Shown here: one piece after another, positions 24,775 to 32,751 of the stretch
Layout: every line of letters begins with the position of its first letter
Numbering within the stretch: position 1 is the stretch's first letter
Source: UQRS01 sp964481575
GTDB taxonomy: Bacteria; Bacillota; Clostridia; Oscillospirales; Acutalibacteraceae
DNA length: 64,000 nt
Direction: 5' to 3'
Assembly: GCA_964481575.1 (NCBI GenBank)
Contig: CAYZTR010000001.1
Coordinates: 120,557 to 184,556 of the forward strand
Translations under genes and position numbers: made by a program
Notes under the pieces: model-generated
Told to the model about the DNA's origin: nothing
The model's input: the letters and a program-made list of their open reading frames with translations, nothing else
Databases searched by the model: none

Positions 24775-25527
24775 ATGAAAAAACGGTGTATGTGTTTTGT
24801 GTCGATTCTTCTGGTGTTTGGAATGTTGTGCTCCATGGGTATGGCTGCCGGTGCGGAGACGGCAGAAAGCGGTTTGCCCACCTTATCTGCGGAAGATGAT
24901 GCGGCGTTTCGCCAAATGATTTATGAGACGGAGGGCTCGGGTGGTACCTATCTCGATCCGAATGGCGAAATAATAGATGAGAAAACGCTTTACCATGTGG
25001 CATGTCTGGCGGCAAATGACGCCGGTTATTTGGTGGCATATTCCACCCCGGGTTCTACCATCTGGGGTGGCCCTCAGGGCTATTGGGAAATATGCTTGGG
25101 AGACTATTATTTGCGAATGACACGGGGCGTCAATTTGGTGTTCTACATCCGAGAGGACAGGCAAGATCTTGCGCCGTCTGAAAATACGATCGCGTGGAGA
25201 TTGAAGAGTCTATCGAATGCCTATCAACTCGGTTTACTGACGGATGATATGTTGGAAGGGTTATTGGAACTGTATGAGGCAAATATAGAGAATTTTACGG
25301 AGGAGACCCAGATTCGCAGGTTGTCTGCGCTGACCCTGGGAGATCTGAATTTGGATGATAACCTGACGATAACGGATGTGGTGCAACTGCGCCAAGCGAT
25401 TTTGAAGATTGTACCCGGTGTTTTGGACTGCTACTTGGGTGATTTGAACGCCGATGACAGTATTTCTGTAACCGATGTGGTATTGTTGCGGAAAGCCATT
25501 TTGGAAACACCGGCGGAAGTGTCCTGA
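24775..25527 (+). CDS. Secreted dockerin protein of unknown function
   Basis: The start is the ATG behind AAAGGAG, giving 250 residues with a signal peptide (MKKRCMCFVSILLVFGMLCS, cleavage near AGAETA). The mature part up to about 185 has no domain I recognise; it contains a Trp/Tyr-rich stretch (TIWGGPQGYWEICLGDYYL) and a helical section (LTDDMLEGLLELYEANIEN). The last 60 residues form a dockerin with loops GDLNLDDNLTITDVV and GDLNADDSISVTDVVLLRK. Its signal peptide region is a close copy of that in the pseudogene at 27082, and its tail shares a 200-base repeat with the LRR gene. Surface anchoring through a cohesin is inferred. Confidence 0.75.
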   Translation: MKKRCMCFVSILLVFGMLCSMGMAAGAETAESGLPTLSAEDDAAFRQMIYETEGSGGTYLDPNGEIIDEKTLYHVACLAANDAGYLVAYSTPGSTIWGGPQGYWEICLGDYYLRMTRGVNLVFYIREDRQDLAPSENTIAWRLKSLSNAYQLGLLTDDMLEGLLELYEANIENFTEETQIRRLSALTLGDLNLDDNLTITDVVQLRQAILKIVPGVLDCYLGDLNADDSISVTDVVLLRKAILETPAEVS

Positions 25528-25664
25528 CATTCTGCAAGTACAAGCGAAACGCTTCAAGAGGGGGCCTGCCAGCGCAGGCTGCAAAGGGGCCGTCCGGTGA
25601 TCCGGGCGGCCCTTTTGCAAGTTGGATTCTGCAAGCACAAAAATTCGCATCAAATTATACCGAA
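25465..25664 (+). repeat. Dockerin-tail/terminator repeat, copy A
   Basis: This 200-base segment covers the last dockerin helix, the stop codon, a terminator (25584-25616, GGGCCG.CCGG stem followed by TTTT) and about 50 bases beyond. Copy B is the same length and almost identical; copy C is shorter. The similarity begins inside the coding region and continues past the terminator. Confidence 0.9.
25584..25616 (+). terminator. Terminator in repeat copy A
   Basis: GGGGCCG.CCGG pairs with CCGG.CGGCCC around TGAT, followed by TTTT, 57 bases after the stop of the 24775 gene. Confidence 0.8.
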
Positions 25665-25697
25665 ACAATTCATTATAAAGAGAAGGGGGAATTTTGC

Positions 25698-26852
25698 ATG
25701 AAAAAGTATTTGACGGTTTTTTCGATAGTGTTATTGATATTGATGATGCCGTTGCCAGCACTTGCGGCGGAAATGCAGGACAATCAATGTGGTGATGATT
25801 TGACCTGGACGCTGGAGGATGGCGTGTTGACCATCGAAGGGACCGGAGCAATGTTTGATTTTACGTTAGAGGGCGAGTATCCTACTCGCCATACAACCGC
25901 TCCCTGGGGAAACGGTATTTCTTCTGTTGTATTGCCGGAGGGGCTTACTTCCATTGGCGCCTATGCATTTTTTGACTGTGATGGTTTAAGAACAATCACA
26001 GTGCCAACCGGGGTAACTGAGATTTCTGGACGGGCCTTTTACGGTTGTGAAAATCTGGAAACAGTAGATTTGCCGGTAGGCCTTACCTCCATTGGGGATG
26101 CTGCCTTTTATAGATGCGTACAGCTGCGAAATGTGCAACTTCCTGACGGTCTTACAAATCTGAAACAACATGTTTTTACAGGGTGTTCCGCTTTGACAGA
26201 ACTTCCGCTTCCTGATGGTTTGGTCGAGATTGGTCAGGATTGCTTTAATAGCTGCACAGGTTTAACGGAGATGATTATTCCGGATAGCGTAACCGAATTG
26301 GGGGGCGGAGCATTCTTTGATTGTACGAATCTGTCTAAGGTAATTTTGCCTGCCGGATTGACCGTAATTGAAGGATCTATGTTTATGGACTGTGAGAGTT
26401 TGCAAACCCTGGAACTTCCCGATACAGTTGAGCGAATAGGTATGCAGGCTTTTAGTGGTTCCGGTTTGGAAAACATTATCATTCCATTCTCCGTAAAGAC
26501 CGTTGAGCCGCGCGCTTTTGCCGGCTGTAGAAATTTGGAAACACTGTTCCTTCCCGGAGTCACACTGGTTGGGGCAGAGGCTTTTGAAGGATGTTCTCAG
26601 CTGACCATTTACAATTTTACTTACTCTAGTGATGAAACAGATCATTATCCAAAATACGTGGCCTTGAATACCGGTGATTTGTCTGGTGATGCAATTTGTA
26701 CGGTTTCAGATGTGGTTTTGTTGCGCAAAGGGATTTTAGAAAATGCGGAATACAGTCCCGTTGCTGATATGAATGGAGATGGCCAATGGTCTGTAACCGA
26801 TGTGGTATTGTTGCGGAAAGCCATTTTGGAAACACCGGCGAAAGCGTCCTGA
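25698..26852 (+). CDS. Secreted leucine-rich-repeat (BspA-type) dockerin protein
   Basis: A 384-residue protein: signal peptide to about 24 (ALAAEM), a lead-in domain (WTLEDGVLTIEGTGAMFDF) typical of BspA-like LRR_5 proteins, then about ten repeats of some 23 residues with the pattern LP.GLTSIG.YAFFDC..L (65-320). The last 60 residues are a dockerin; the first loop GDLSGDAICTVSDVV is imperfect, the second ADMNGDGQWSVTDVV is standard. BspA-like repeats bind host proteins or other cells; here the dockerin would display the repeat domain on a scaffold. The start has a good ribosome site (AGAAGGGGGA). The tail lies in repeat copy B. Confidence 0.9.
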   Translation: MKKYLTVFSIVLLILMMPLPALAAEMQDNQCGDDLTWTLEDGVLTIEGTGAMFDFTLEGEYPTRHTTAPWGNGISSVVLPEGLTSIGAYAFFDCDGLRTITVPTGVTEISGRAFYGCENLETVDLPVGLTSIGDAAFYRCVQLRNVQLPDGLTNLKQHVFTGCSALTELPLPDGLVEIGQDCFNSCTGLTEMIIPDSVTELGGGAFFDCTNLSKVILPAGLTVIEGSMFMDCESLQTLELPDTVERIGMQAFSGSGLENIIIPFSVKTVEPRAFAGCRNLETLFLPGVTLVGAEAFEGCSQLTIYNFTYSSDETDHYPKYVALNTGDLSGDAICTVSDVVLLRKGILENAEYSPVADMNGDGQWSVTDVVLLRKAILETPAKAS

Positions 26853-26989
26853 CATTCTGCAAGTACAAGCGAAACGGTTCAAGAGGGGGCCTGCCAGCGC
26901 AGGCCGCAAAGGGGAAGCCCGGTGATCCGGGCCGCCCTTTTGCAAATTGGATTCTGCAAGCACAAAAATTCGCATCAAATTATACCGAA
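26790..26989 (+). repeat. Dockerin-tail/terminator repeat, copy B
   Basis: Same 200-base length as copy A and nearly the same sequence. In the hairpin, GGGGAAGCCCGG-TGAT-CCGGGCCGCCC replaces the stem of copy A; pairing of the inner six bases is kept although bases differ, suggesting selection to keep the terminator. Confidence 0.9.
26908..26941 (+). terminator. Terminator in repeat copy B
   Basis: GCCCGG pairs with CCGGGC around TGAT, with an outer GGG/CCC pair and a small internal loop, followed by TTTT. It ends the LRR gene transcript. Confidence 0.75.
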
Positions 26990-27081
26990 TTTTGTTGAAA
27001 TCACTTGCAATTCTTACCATTTTATAGTATACTAAAATTAACGAAATGCATCTATGTTTCGCAAAGAGAAAGGGGCGTTTG

Positions 27082-27435
27082 TTATCAAAAAACTGTGTAT
27101 GTGATGTGTCCGTTCTTCTGGTGTTTGGAATGTTGTGCTCCATGGGTATGGCTGCCGGTGCGGAGACGGCAGAGAACGCGGGTCTGCCCACCTTGCCTGC
27201 GGAAGGTAGCAACAGGCCGTCGGGGGAATATTATGGAGTCTTTGAGATTCTTTTTTTGCTTGGTGATGTGAATCTCAATGGTGGCCTAAGCACTGTAGAT
27301 GGTACAATAAAGAGGAATCATATCCTTAATCCTTCACTCACGGGTAATGAGTGAATCGCAGCTGATTTAAATTTCGATGGTCAAGTTACGGTGGCGAATG
27401 TTACGCTGTTGAGAGAATTGATTTTGGGTAGCTAA
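27082..27435 (+). pseudogene. Decayed secreted dockerin gene, relative of the 24775 gene
   Basis: The region from GAGAAAGG to GCGGAAGG parallels the start of the 24775 gene almost base for base, but the ATG is ATC (27082-27084), two bases are missing within the signal peptide codons (TGTATGTGATGTG for TGTATGTGTTTTGTG), and the central domain is lost. The signal peptide continues in another frame (LVFGMLCSMGMAAGAETAE). A poor first dockerin loop (GDVNLNGGLSTVDGT) ends at an in-frame TGA (27352-27354), and the second (ADLNFDGQVTVANVTLLRE) follows in the same frame to a final TAA. I see no way to make an intact product, so I call it a pseudogene. Confidence 0.85.
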
Positions 27436-27572
27436 TGAGGGGCAGGTTTGAAAAATGATCAATATGCAGTGTTTGCATTAGCAACGCATCAAAACGTGGT
27501 GTATTTCCCCAAACAAAATGTTATGAGGAGTATCACACGAACATTTTTATATTTTATAAGGAGGTTGTTATC

Positions 27573-28412
27573 ATGAAAAGAGTAGTATCCGTTTTGCTGT
27601 CCTGCTTGGTGCTGCTGGTTTGCCTGAGTCTTCCGGTTTGTGCGGCAGAACCGTTTTATGCGGCAGAACCGCTTGACGAATTTCGGGAGAATCAGGTTTT
27701 GGTGTTTATTGACACGCCGGACGCCCAGGCCTTGGCGGAGGAGATGGGCGCAAGCCTTGGAGCGGTCGATATGCGGGTTACATCTCTGGCCATGCTTTCC
27801 GGAACCAATTGGACCATGATTCTGTATTTTCTGCCGGAAACCGGTTCTGCCGACGTGCTGGCCCTTTGCGCCGGTCTCGACGAAGCCTATGCCGACCGGG
27901 AGGGCTATTGGTATGCTTCGCCCAACTGGATTGGGCATCTGAACGGTGAGGCCATGGCCACCGATGGATTTGTGGTAGTGATTATGGGCAAGGAAGAAAG
28001 CCCGGCTCAGGCAGAAATTGCCCAGCTGACCAATTCCACCCTAACTCATGTGCTGGAAACCAAGGCCTGGAATCCGGAGACAAAAGAGGAAGAGGTGTGT
28101 TATCGCACCCTGTTCTACACGCTGGCAGAGCCGGGGGAGGAAGCGGCCCAGACTGCCGTGGAAAAGGTCAACGAAACATACGCGGGCAGCCAGCCCCTTA
28201 TTGAGGCAAGCCGCACTCCAATGGGGTATATTGACGACCCGGAGCCGCTGACGGTTACCGATGTGGTTATTTTGCGCAAGGCAATTTTAATCGGCGTCTC
28301 CGATGCAGAATTGCTGGGAAAATATGATTACAGCGGTGACGGGCTTCTTTCCGTGACCGATGTGGTGTTGTTGCGGAAAGCCATTTTGGAAACACCGGCG
28401 AAAGCGTCCTGA
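27573..28412 (+). CDS. Secreted dockerin protein with a prodomain-like N-terminal region
   Basis: A 279-residue protein with signal peptide (1-24, CAAEP) and a short AEPFYAAEP duplication just after. Residues 37-115 (NQVLVFIDTPDAQALAEEM... ADREGYWYASPNW) have the rhythm of subtilase propeptides (V.VKF... and YAEPN), but no protease domain follows. Residues 125-205 are another small alpha/beta unit. The dockerin has lost the calcium loop of its first repeat (PEPLTVTDVVILRK) while the second (YDYSGDGLLSVTDVV) is intact. Start chosen at the ATG behind AAGGAGG. If the propeptide likeness is real, it could be a protease inhibitor; this is speculative. Confidence 0.65.
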   Translation: MKRVVSVLLSCLVLLVCLSLPVCAAEPFYAAEPLDEFRENQVLVFIDTPDAQALAEEMGASLGAVDMRVTSLAMLSGTNWTMILYFLPETGSADVLALCAGLDEAYADREGYWYASPNWIGHLNGEAMATDGFVVVIMGKEESPAQAEIAQLTNSTLTHVLETKAWNPETKEEEVCYRTLFYTLAEPGEEAAQTAVEKVNETYAGSQPLIEASRTPMGYIDDPEPLTVTDVVILRKAILIGVSDAELLGKYDYSGDGLLSVTDVVLLRKAILETPAKAS

Positions 28413-28504
28413 CATTCTGCAAGTACAAGCGAAACGCTTCAAGAGGGGGCCTGCCAGCGCAGGCTGCAAAGGGGCCGTCCGGTGATCCGGGCGGCCCTTT
28501 TGCA
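28353..28504 (+). repeat. Dockerin-tail/terminator repeat, copy C
   Basis: About 150 bases nearly identical to copies A and B from the last dockerin helix through the terminator. Similarity ends soon after the T run, where A and B continue for about 50 bases. Confidence 0.9.
28468..28501 (+). terminator. Terminator in repeat copy C
   Basis: The same hairpin as in copy A (GGGGCCG.CCGG, TGAT loop) followed by TTTT; it ends the 27573-28412 gene. Confidence 0.8.
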
Positions 28505-28592
28505 GAATTTTTTGGGGAATTTCTATGGCTGGAGGCAGCAAAAAACCGCCAGCCCTCAATAGAAGAGGAACAGGCGGTTGATGTACTTCCCT

Positions 28593-29024
28593 TTAGTGGC
28601 AGACGTCGCAGTGGTCACAATCTTCAATGGGGCCAACGATGGGCAAGGGGTCGATGCCCTGCCGGGTATACCAATCGGAAATGGCGGCCTTCACGGCCTG
28701 CTCTGCCAGGACGGAGCAGTGGATCTTATGGGCGGGGAGACCGTCCAGCGCTTCCACCACGGCCTGGTTGGACAGCTTCAAGGCTTCTGTAACAGTTTTG
28801 CCCTTGATCATCTCCGTGGCGATGGAGGAAGTGGCAATGGCGGAGCCACAGCCGAAGGTTTTAAACTTTACGTCCTGAATGACGTTGTTCTCAATCTTCA
28901 AATACATTTTCATAATATCGCCGCAAACGGGGTTGCCCACTTCGCCAACACCGTTGGCATCGGGGATTTCCCCCACGTTTCGGGGATTCTGGAAGTGATC
29001 CATAACTTTTTCGGAGTAAATCAT
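28593..29024 (-). CDS. iscU: Fe-S cluster assembly scaffold IscU/NifU-N
   Basis: A 143-residue scaffold on which 2Fe-2S and 4Fe-4S clusters are built from iron and the sulphur delivered by IscS. The three cluster ligands are Cys34 (GNPVCGD, with Asp36), Cys59 (FKTFGCGSAIA) and Cys103 (KIHCSVLAE). The C-terminus carries an extra CDHCDVCH motif, seen in the anaerobe NifU-like group, which may bind another metal. It starts with ATG overlapping the iscS stop by four bases, so translation is coupled. The pair would supply clusters for the many Fe-S enzymes of an anaerobe, including the hydrogenase maturases in this window. Confidence 0.95.
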   Translation of the reverse strand: MIYSEKVMDHFQNPRNVGEIPDANGVGEVGNPVCGDIMKMYLKIENNVIQDVKFKTFGCGSAIATSSIATEMIKGKTVTEALKLSNQAVVEALDGLPAHKIHCSVLAEQAVKAAISDWYTRQGIDPLPIVGPIEDCDHCDVCH

Positions 29025-30214
29025 TGTTGCTTCTCCCTTTCTAAGATTTCCTCCCACAGGGGGGACATGGAACGCAGACGCTCCACGATAGAATTCAGCG
29101 ATTCCAGGATGTAATCCACATCTTCTTTGGTGATATCGTCCCCAAAGGACAGCCGCAGGGAACCATGGGCGATCTCATGCGGCAGACCGATGGCCAGCAG
29201 AACATGGCTGGGATCCAGGGAGCCAGAAGTGCAGGCAGAGCCAGAAGAGGTACAAATGCCCTTAAAGTCCAGCATCAGCAGGAGGGATTCTCCCTCAATC
29301 CCCTGGAAGCACATGTTCACATTGCCGGGCATCCGCTTGGTGGGATGGCCGTTCAGGCGGCTATGGGTGATCTTCAAAGCGTTCTCAATAAAATAGTCCC
29401 GCAATTCGGTGAGATGGGCAATATGCTCGTCCAGATTGGCAACGGCGTCGGTAATCGCTACACCAAGCCCCACGATACCGGGCGTATTTTCAGTACCGGC
29501 CCGGCGGCCACGCTCCTGGGCGCCGCCTTCTATGAGCCGGTCAATTACCACGCCGCTGCGGACATACAGCGCGCCGATGCCCTTTGGCCCATGGAACTTA
29601 TGGGCAGACAGGGAGAGCATATCAATATTCTGCGCCTGGACGTCAATGGCCACGTTACCTACGGCCTGGACAGCATCGGTATGGAACCAGACACCGTGTG
29701 CTTTGCAGATGGCGCCCAATTCGGCCACCGGCTGAATGGTGCCGATCTCATTATTGGCGTACATGATGGTTACCAGGGCGGTATCCTCGGTGATGGCCGC
29801 TTCCAGCTCCTCCGGCCGGACCAGCCCGTCCTCATGGACGTCCAGCAGCGTGACGGTGAAGCCCTCCTTCTCCAGCGCCTTCAGGGTGTGGAGCACAGCA
29901 TGGTGCTCAAACTTGGTGGAGATAATATGGGTTTTGCCCTTGCGGCTCCGCTGGTACCGGGCGGCCCCTTTAATGGCCCAATTGTCTGCCTCACTGCCGC
30001 CGGAGGTGAAATAAATCTCATTGGGCTTGGCGGCGTTCAGGGCTTTGGCTACCTGCGCCCGGGCCGTTTCCACCGCGTTTTTGGCGCGGCTACCGATCTC
30101 ATACAGACTGGAGGCGTTGCCGTATTCCTCGGTCAGGTAGGGCATCATGGCATCCAGCGCATGCTGGGATAATTTTGTAGTGGCCGAATTGTCGGCGTAA
30201 ATTAAATGATCCAT
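29021..30214 (-). CDS. iscS: Cysteine desulfurase
   Basis: A 397-residue PLP enzyme that takes sulphur from cysteine and passes it as persulphide to IscU. Lys206 in SLSAHKFHGPKG binds PLP; Cys328 in SSGSACTSGS carries the persulphide; HTDAVQAVG and ERGRRAGTENT are standard. The N-terminus MDHLIYADNSATTK is typical of the NifS/IscS group. The start has AGAAGGA before it. It leads the iscS-iscU pair; the assembly chaperones are not nearby, as is common in clostridia. Confidence 0.96.
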   Translation of the reverse strand: MDHLIYADNSATTKLSQHALDAMMPYLTEEYGNASSLYEIGSRAKNAVETARAQVAKALNAAKPNEIYFTSGGSEADNWAIKGAARYQRSRKGKTHIISTKFEHHAVLHTLKALEKEGFTVTLLDVHEDGLVRPEELEAAITEDTALVTIMYANNEIGTIQPVAELGAICKAHGVWFHTDAVQAVGNVAIDVQAQNIDMLSLSAHKFHGPKGIGALYVRSGVVIDRLIEGGAQERGRRAGTENTPGIVGLGVAITDAVANLDEHIAHLTELRDYFIENALKITHSRLNGHPTKRMPGNVNMCFQGIEGESLLLMLDFKGICTSSGSACTSGSLDPSHVLLAIGLPHEIAHGSLRLSFGDDITKEDVDYILESLNSIVERLRSMSPLWEEILEREKQQ

Positions 30215-30300
30215 AGAGTATTCCTTCTTATTTTCTTTCTGGAGTAAGTTCCGGGCGGCAGCCCGGATGGCCGCAGCGGCGGCACAGAATCTATACTGAT

Positions 30301-30324
30301 TTGGTATGGATTATTGTATACCAA
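30301..30324. promoter_or_regulatory. Inverted repeat upstream of iscS, possible operator
   Basis: TTGGTAT (30301-30307) and ATACCAA (30318-30324) are exact reverse complements 10 bases apart, about 90 bases before iscS. It does not match the known IscR box, so the regulator is open. Confidence 0.3.
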
Positions 30325-30377
30325 AATGGTACAGTTTGCAAGGGGTAAAAGCAATTTTTTTCAAAGATTGGAGAATT

Positions 30378-30821
30378 TTACCGAAATTTTTGGGTTTCTG
30401 CCACTGCCAACCGGTCACAACGTTCATTTTCCGGATGCCCGGCGTGACCTTTTACCCAGACGATCTCCACCTGATGCCGGTGGATCTGGATTAATAGTTT
30501 CTCCCAAAGATCCGGGTTTAATGCAGGGGTCTTGTCCGCCTTTTTCCAGCCCCGGCGTTTCCAGCTTTCCGCCCAGCCTTTGGTGATGCCGTTTGCCACA
30601 TACTGGGAGTCGGTAGTCAATACCACATCGCAGGGTTCGGTCAGCAGCTCCAGGGCGGCGATACAGGCGGTCAGTTCCATACGGTTGTTGGTGGTGGGAT
30701 TTTCTCCGCCGGATAATTCCTTTTCATGGGTGCCATAACGCAGGATTGCGCCCCAGCCGCCCGGCCCTGGATTGCCCGAACAGGCTCCGTCGGTAAAAAT
30801 CTCTACCCGTTTTCTTGGCAT
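30378..30821 (-). CDS. rnhA: Ribonuclease HI
   Basis: A 147-residue enzyme that cuts the RNA strand of RNA-DNA hybrids such as R-loops and Okazaki primers. The four acidic catalytic residues are visible: Asp11 (FTDGACSGNPG), Glu49 (NNRMEL), Asp71 (TDSQYV) and Asp136 (CDRLA), with VKGHAGHPEN near 123. The basic protrusion (KGWAESWKRRGWKKAD) marks the E. coli-like type I form. I chose the ATG of MPRKRVEIF, preceded by GAAAGGCGGC; longer readings add a non-family leader. It is monocistronic. Confidence 0.96.
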   Translation of the reverse strand: MPRKRVEIFTDGACSGNPGPGGWGAILRYGTHEKELSGGENPTTNNRMELTACIAALELLTEPCDVVLTTDSQYVANGITKGWAESWKRRGWKKADKTPALNPDLWEKLLIQIHRHQVEIVWVKGHAGHPENERCDRLAVAETQKFR

Positions 30822-31035
30822 TATCGCCGCCGCCTTTCTTCTATTGGAAATTTTTATGAGAGCATCATACCATAGAACCGCCGGGTTTTCAAGCAGGAAT
30901 CCAGGAGTTGGGCCATAAGGTATTGTCATACGCTGCGGTTTGTTATGATATATTTATATGGGAGGCCGCTCCCTTGGCGTGAAGGCTCAGATTGCCGGGG
31001 AGAGGGGGGCGTGCTTTCGCAAAAGACAGTACGGC

Positions 31036-31140
31036 AACGCAAAAGGCTCTCCGATCTGTTCGGAGAGCCTTTTGCGTTTTAGGAAGGAATATGAAATATG
31101 AAGTAAAGCAATGTTCGGTCAGGACTGGTTCCTCCTGACA
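31036..31140 (-). ncRNA. Candidate small RNA with two hairpins, unassigned
   Basis: On the minus strand a promoter at 31176-31147 would start a transcript near 31140. It would begin with GTCAGGA/TCCTGAC (31139-31118) and end in an exceptionally strong 19-base perfect stem (31078-31036, AACGCAAAAGG... with a 5-base loop). No protein frame here looks real and I recognise no known RNA family (SRP, 6S and tmRNA signatures absent). The hairpin might instead be the terminator of spoVAD, which ends at 31284 on the same strand. The rest of 30822-31283 holds only a small GGGAG/CTCCC hairpin near 30960 and nothing else I can name. Confidence 0.35.
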
Positions 31141-31146
31141 AGTATT

Positions 31147-31176
31147 ATTATACACATTCCTCGGCTCAAGTTGCAA
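31147..31176 (-). promoter_or_regulatory. Promoter-like site before the candidate small RNA
   Basis: On the minus strand TTGCAA (31176-31171) and a perfect TATAAT (31152-31147) are 18 bases apart, with no coding region directly downstream. Confidence 0.45.
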
Positions 31177-31283
31177 CCTGAGCATGAAAAAACTGTAAAC
31201 AAATTAAGAACGTCTTTTTGAATTGTAAAGGATCCGTTAAGAAAATGACGATACAGGTTAATATTTGGTGTAGGGGTGGGAAT

Positions 31284-32273
31284 TTACCGCCGGAATTCTA
31301 TGGCATGGCAGATGCCGGGAATGCTGTCTCCTTGTTGGCTGGAGGTGGTAGACATCAGGGCTCCGGTGGCGCAGAACAGCACCCGCCGAAGCTTGCCTGC
31401 GGCCAGGGCAGGGAGTATATGGGCGCACAGGACGCTGGCTGAGCAGCCGCAGCCGGAGCCACCGCCGTGAACATCCTGGACCTCCCGGTCAAAAATCAGC
31501 TTGCCGCAATCATCGTGTACCCCAGTGAGATCCACACCGCCCCGGCGAGCCAGCTGCAGCAGCAGATCGCTGCCCATCCATCCCAGGTCACCGGTAAAGA
31601 TACGGTCATAATCCTGTGGCTTGGTGCCGGTTTGTTGCAAATGGGTCAGGATGGTATCACAGGCTGCGGGCGCCATGGCGGCCCCCATGTTGTTGGCGTC
31701 CTTGACCCCCAGATCGGTGATCTTGCCGGGGGTTACCGCCACAATTTTGGTATCCCCGCTACGGGACAGCAGCACAGCGCCTGCGCCGGTTACTGTCCAT
31801 TGAGCGGTGGGGGTGCGCTGAGAGCCGTAGTCCAGGGGAAATCGGAACTGCCGTTCCGCAGAGCAAAAGTGAGAAGAGGTGACCGCCGCCGCAATGGTTG
31901 CCGCGCCCTCCGAGACAAACACGGCGCTGTTCAGGAGAGAAAGGGCCATGGTAGAACAAGCGCCAAACAGACCCATGAAAGGAATGCCGAATTCCCGTAG
32001 CCCGAAAGCGGAACCGATACACTGGTTCAGAAGATCCCCGGCGAAGATGATGTCGATATCTCCACTGGCCAGCCCTGCTTTTTGCAGACAGAGATGCAGG
32101 GCTTTCTTTTGCAGAGCGCTTTCGGCTTGTTCCCAGGTGTCATGCCCCTCCATGGTATCGGGAATCACCTGGTCAAACTGGTCTCCCAGGGGGCCTTCTC
32201 CTTCCTTTTTGCCCACTACGGCAGCGTAGGTCAACACCCCAGGGGGATTATGAAATGTAACGGTTCGCGGCAT
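31284..32273 (-). CDS. spoVAD: Stage V sporulation protein AD
   Basis: A 329-residue thiolase-fold protein. In Bacillus and Clostridium it is part of the SpoVA channel that loads dipicolinic acid into the forespore and releases it at germination. The family pattern is clear: GVLTYAAVVGKKEGEGPLG, IIFAGDLLNQC, LFGACSTMALSL, SSHFCSAERQFRFPLDYG.QR and DDCGKLIFD near the end. The start has AAGGAGG. Its usual partners spoVAC and spoVAE are not adjacent, so this copy is an orphan, as also seen in some gut clostridia. Confidence 0.94.
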   Translation of the reverse strand: MPRTVTFHNPPGVLTYAAVVGKKEGEGPLGDQFDQVIPDTMEGHDTWEQAESALQKKALHLCLQKAGLASGDIDIIFAGDLLNQCIGSAFGLREFGIPFMGLFGACSTMALSLLNSAVFVSEGAATIAAAVTSSHFCSAERQFRFPLDYGSQRTPTAQWTVTGAGAVLLSRSGDTKIVAVTPGKITDLGVKDANNMGAAMAPAACDTILTHLQQTGTKPQDYDRIFTGDLGWMGSDLLLQLARRGGVDLTGVHDDCGKLIFDREVQDVHGGGSGCGCSASVLCAHILPALAAGKLRRVLFCATGALMSTTSSQQGDSIPGICHAIEFRR

Positions 32274-32751
32274 AACGCTTCCTCCTTGATGCGATTTTCC
32301 CTAGTATTCCCGGTCTTTTGCGGATGATACAAGAAATTTGTATTATATAAGCAGAATTTATGGGGAATGGCATCTCCGGCAAATGGGTGCGGTGTCTTTT
32401 ATGGGACGGCGAACGTTTTCTGATCCTTCCTCCTGGCATTTTGATTTTGAAATTTTAATTTGTATTTCTCTCAGCTTTTTGGCATATTTGGCATATTGTT
32501 ATTTCTATTGTTGTTTTTGCATAATTTTAAAGCAGGAAATTTTGCCTTTATAGCAACGGTTTTTGGGTTGACTTGCCTAAAAAAAGCCGATATACTTAAT
32601 TTGTATCATTAAGATGCGAAACATTTTAAGTGCTTGTGACATATCCATTTGATTTCAGGCTGCCGATGCTACCGGGATTTCTTCGGTTTTTACACCTGTT
32701 TTGTCGGCTTCCTGAAGGGTTGTGACGGCACTACTTGAAGGAGGTTCTTTT
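32274..32751 (+). other. Promoter and leader region before the first giant LamG-SGNH gene
   Basis: About 480 bases without a gene. The left part is AT-rich and contains a tandem TTTGGCATA pair near 32480. The right part carries the promoter described at 32568-32596 and a leader of about 150 bases ending in AAGGAGG. No terminator or known riboswitch is seen in the leader. Confidence 0.5.
32568..32596 (+). promoter_or_regulatory. Promoter of giant gene 1, shared with giant gene 2
   Basis: TTGACT (32568-32573) and TATACT (32591-32596) are 17 bases apart. The segment CGGTTTTTGGGTTGACTT and the following spacer recur before the second giant gene at 38515-38558 with few changes, so both genes probably answer to the same control. 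Confidence 0.7.

Noticed and set aside
27352..27354. Possible selenocysteine or read-through at the TGA between dockerin halves
   Set aside because: The gene also lacks a start codon and carries a frameshift, so simple decay explains it.
30943..31185. 80-codon minus-strand frame across the strong hairpin
   Set aside because: It runs through a 19-base perfect stem, lacks a ribosome site and a recognisable sequence; better explained as an RNA or terminator region.
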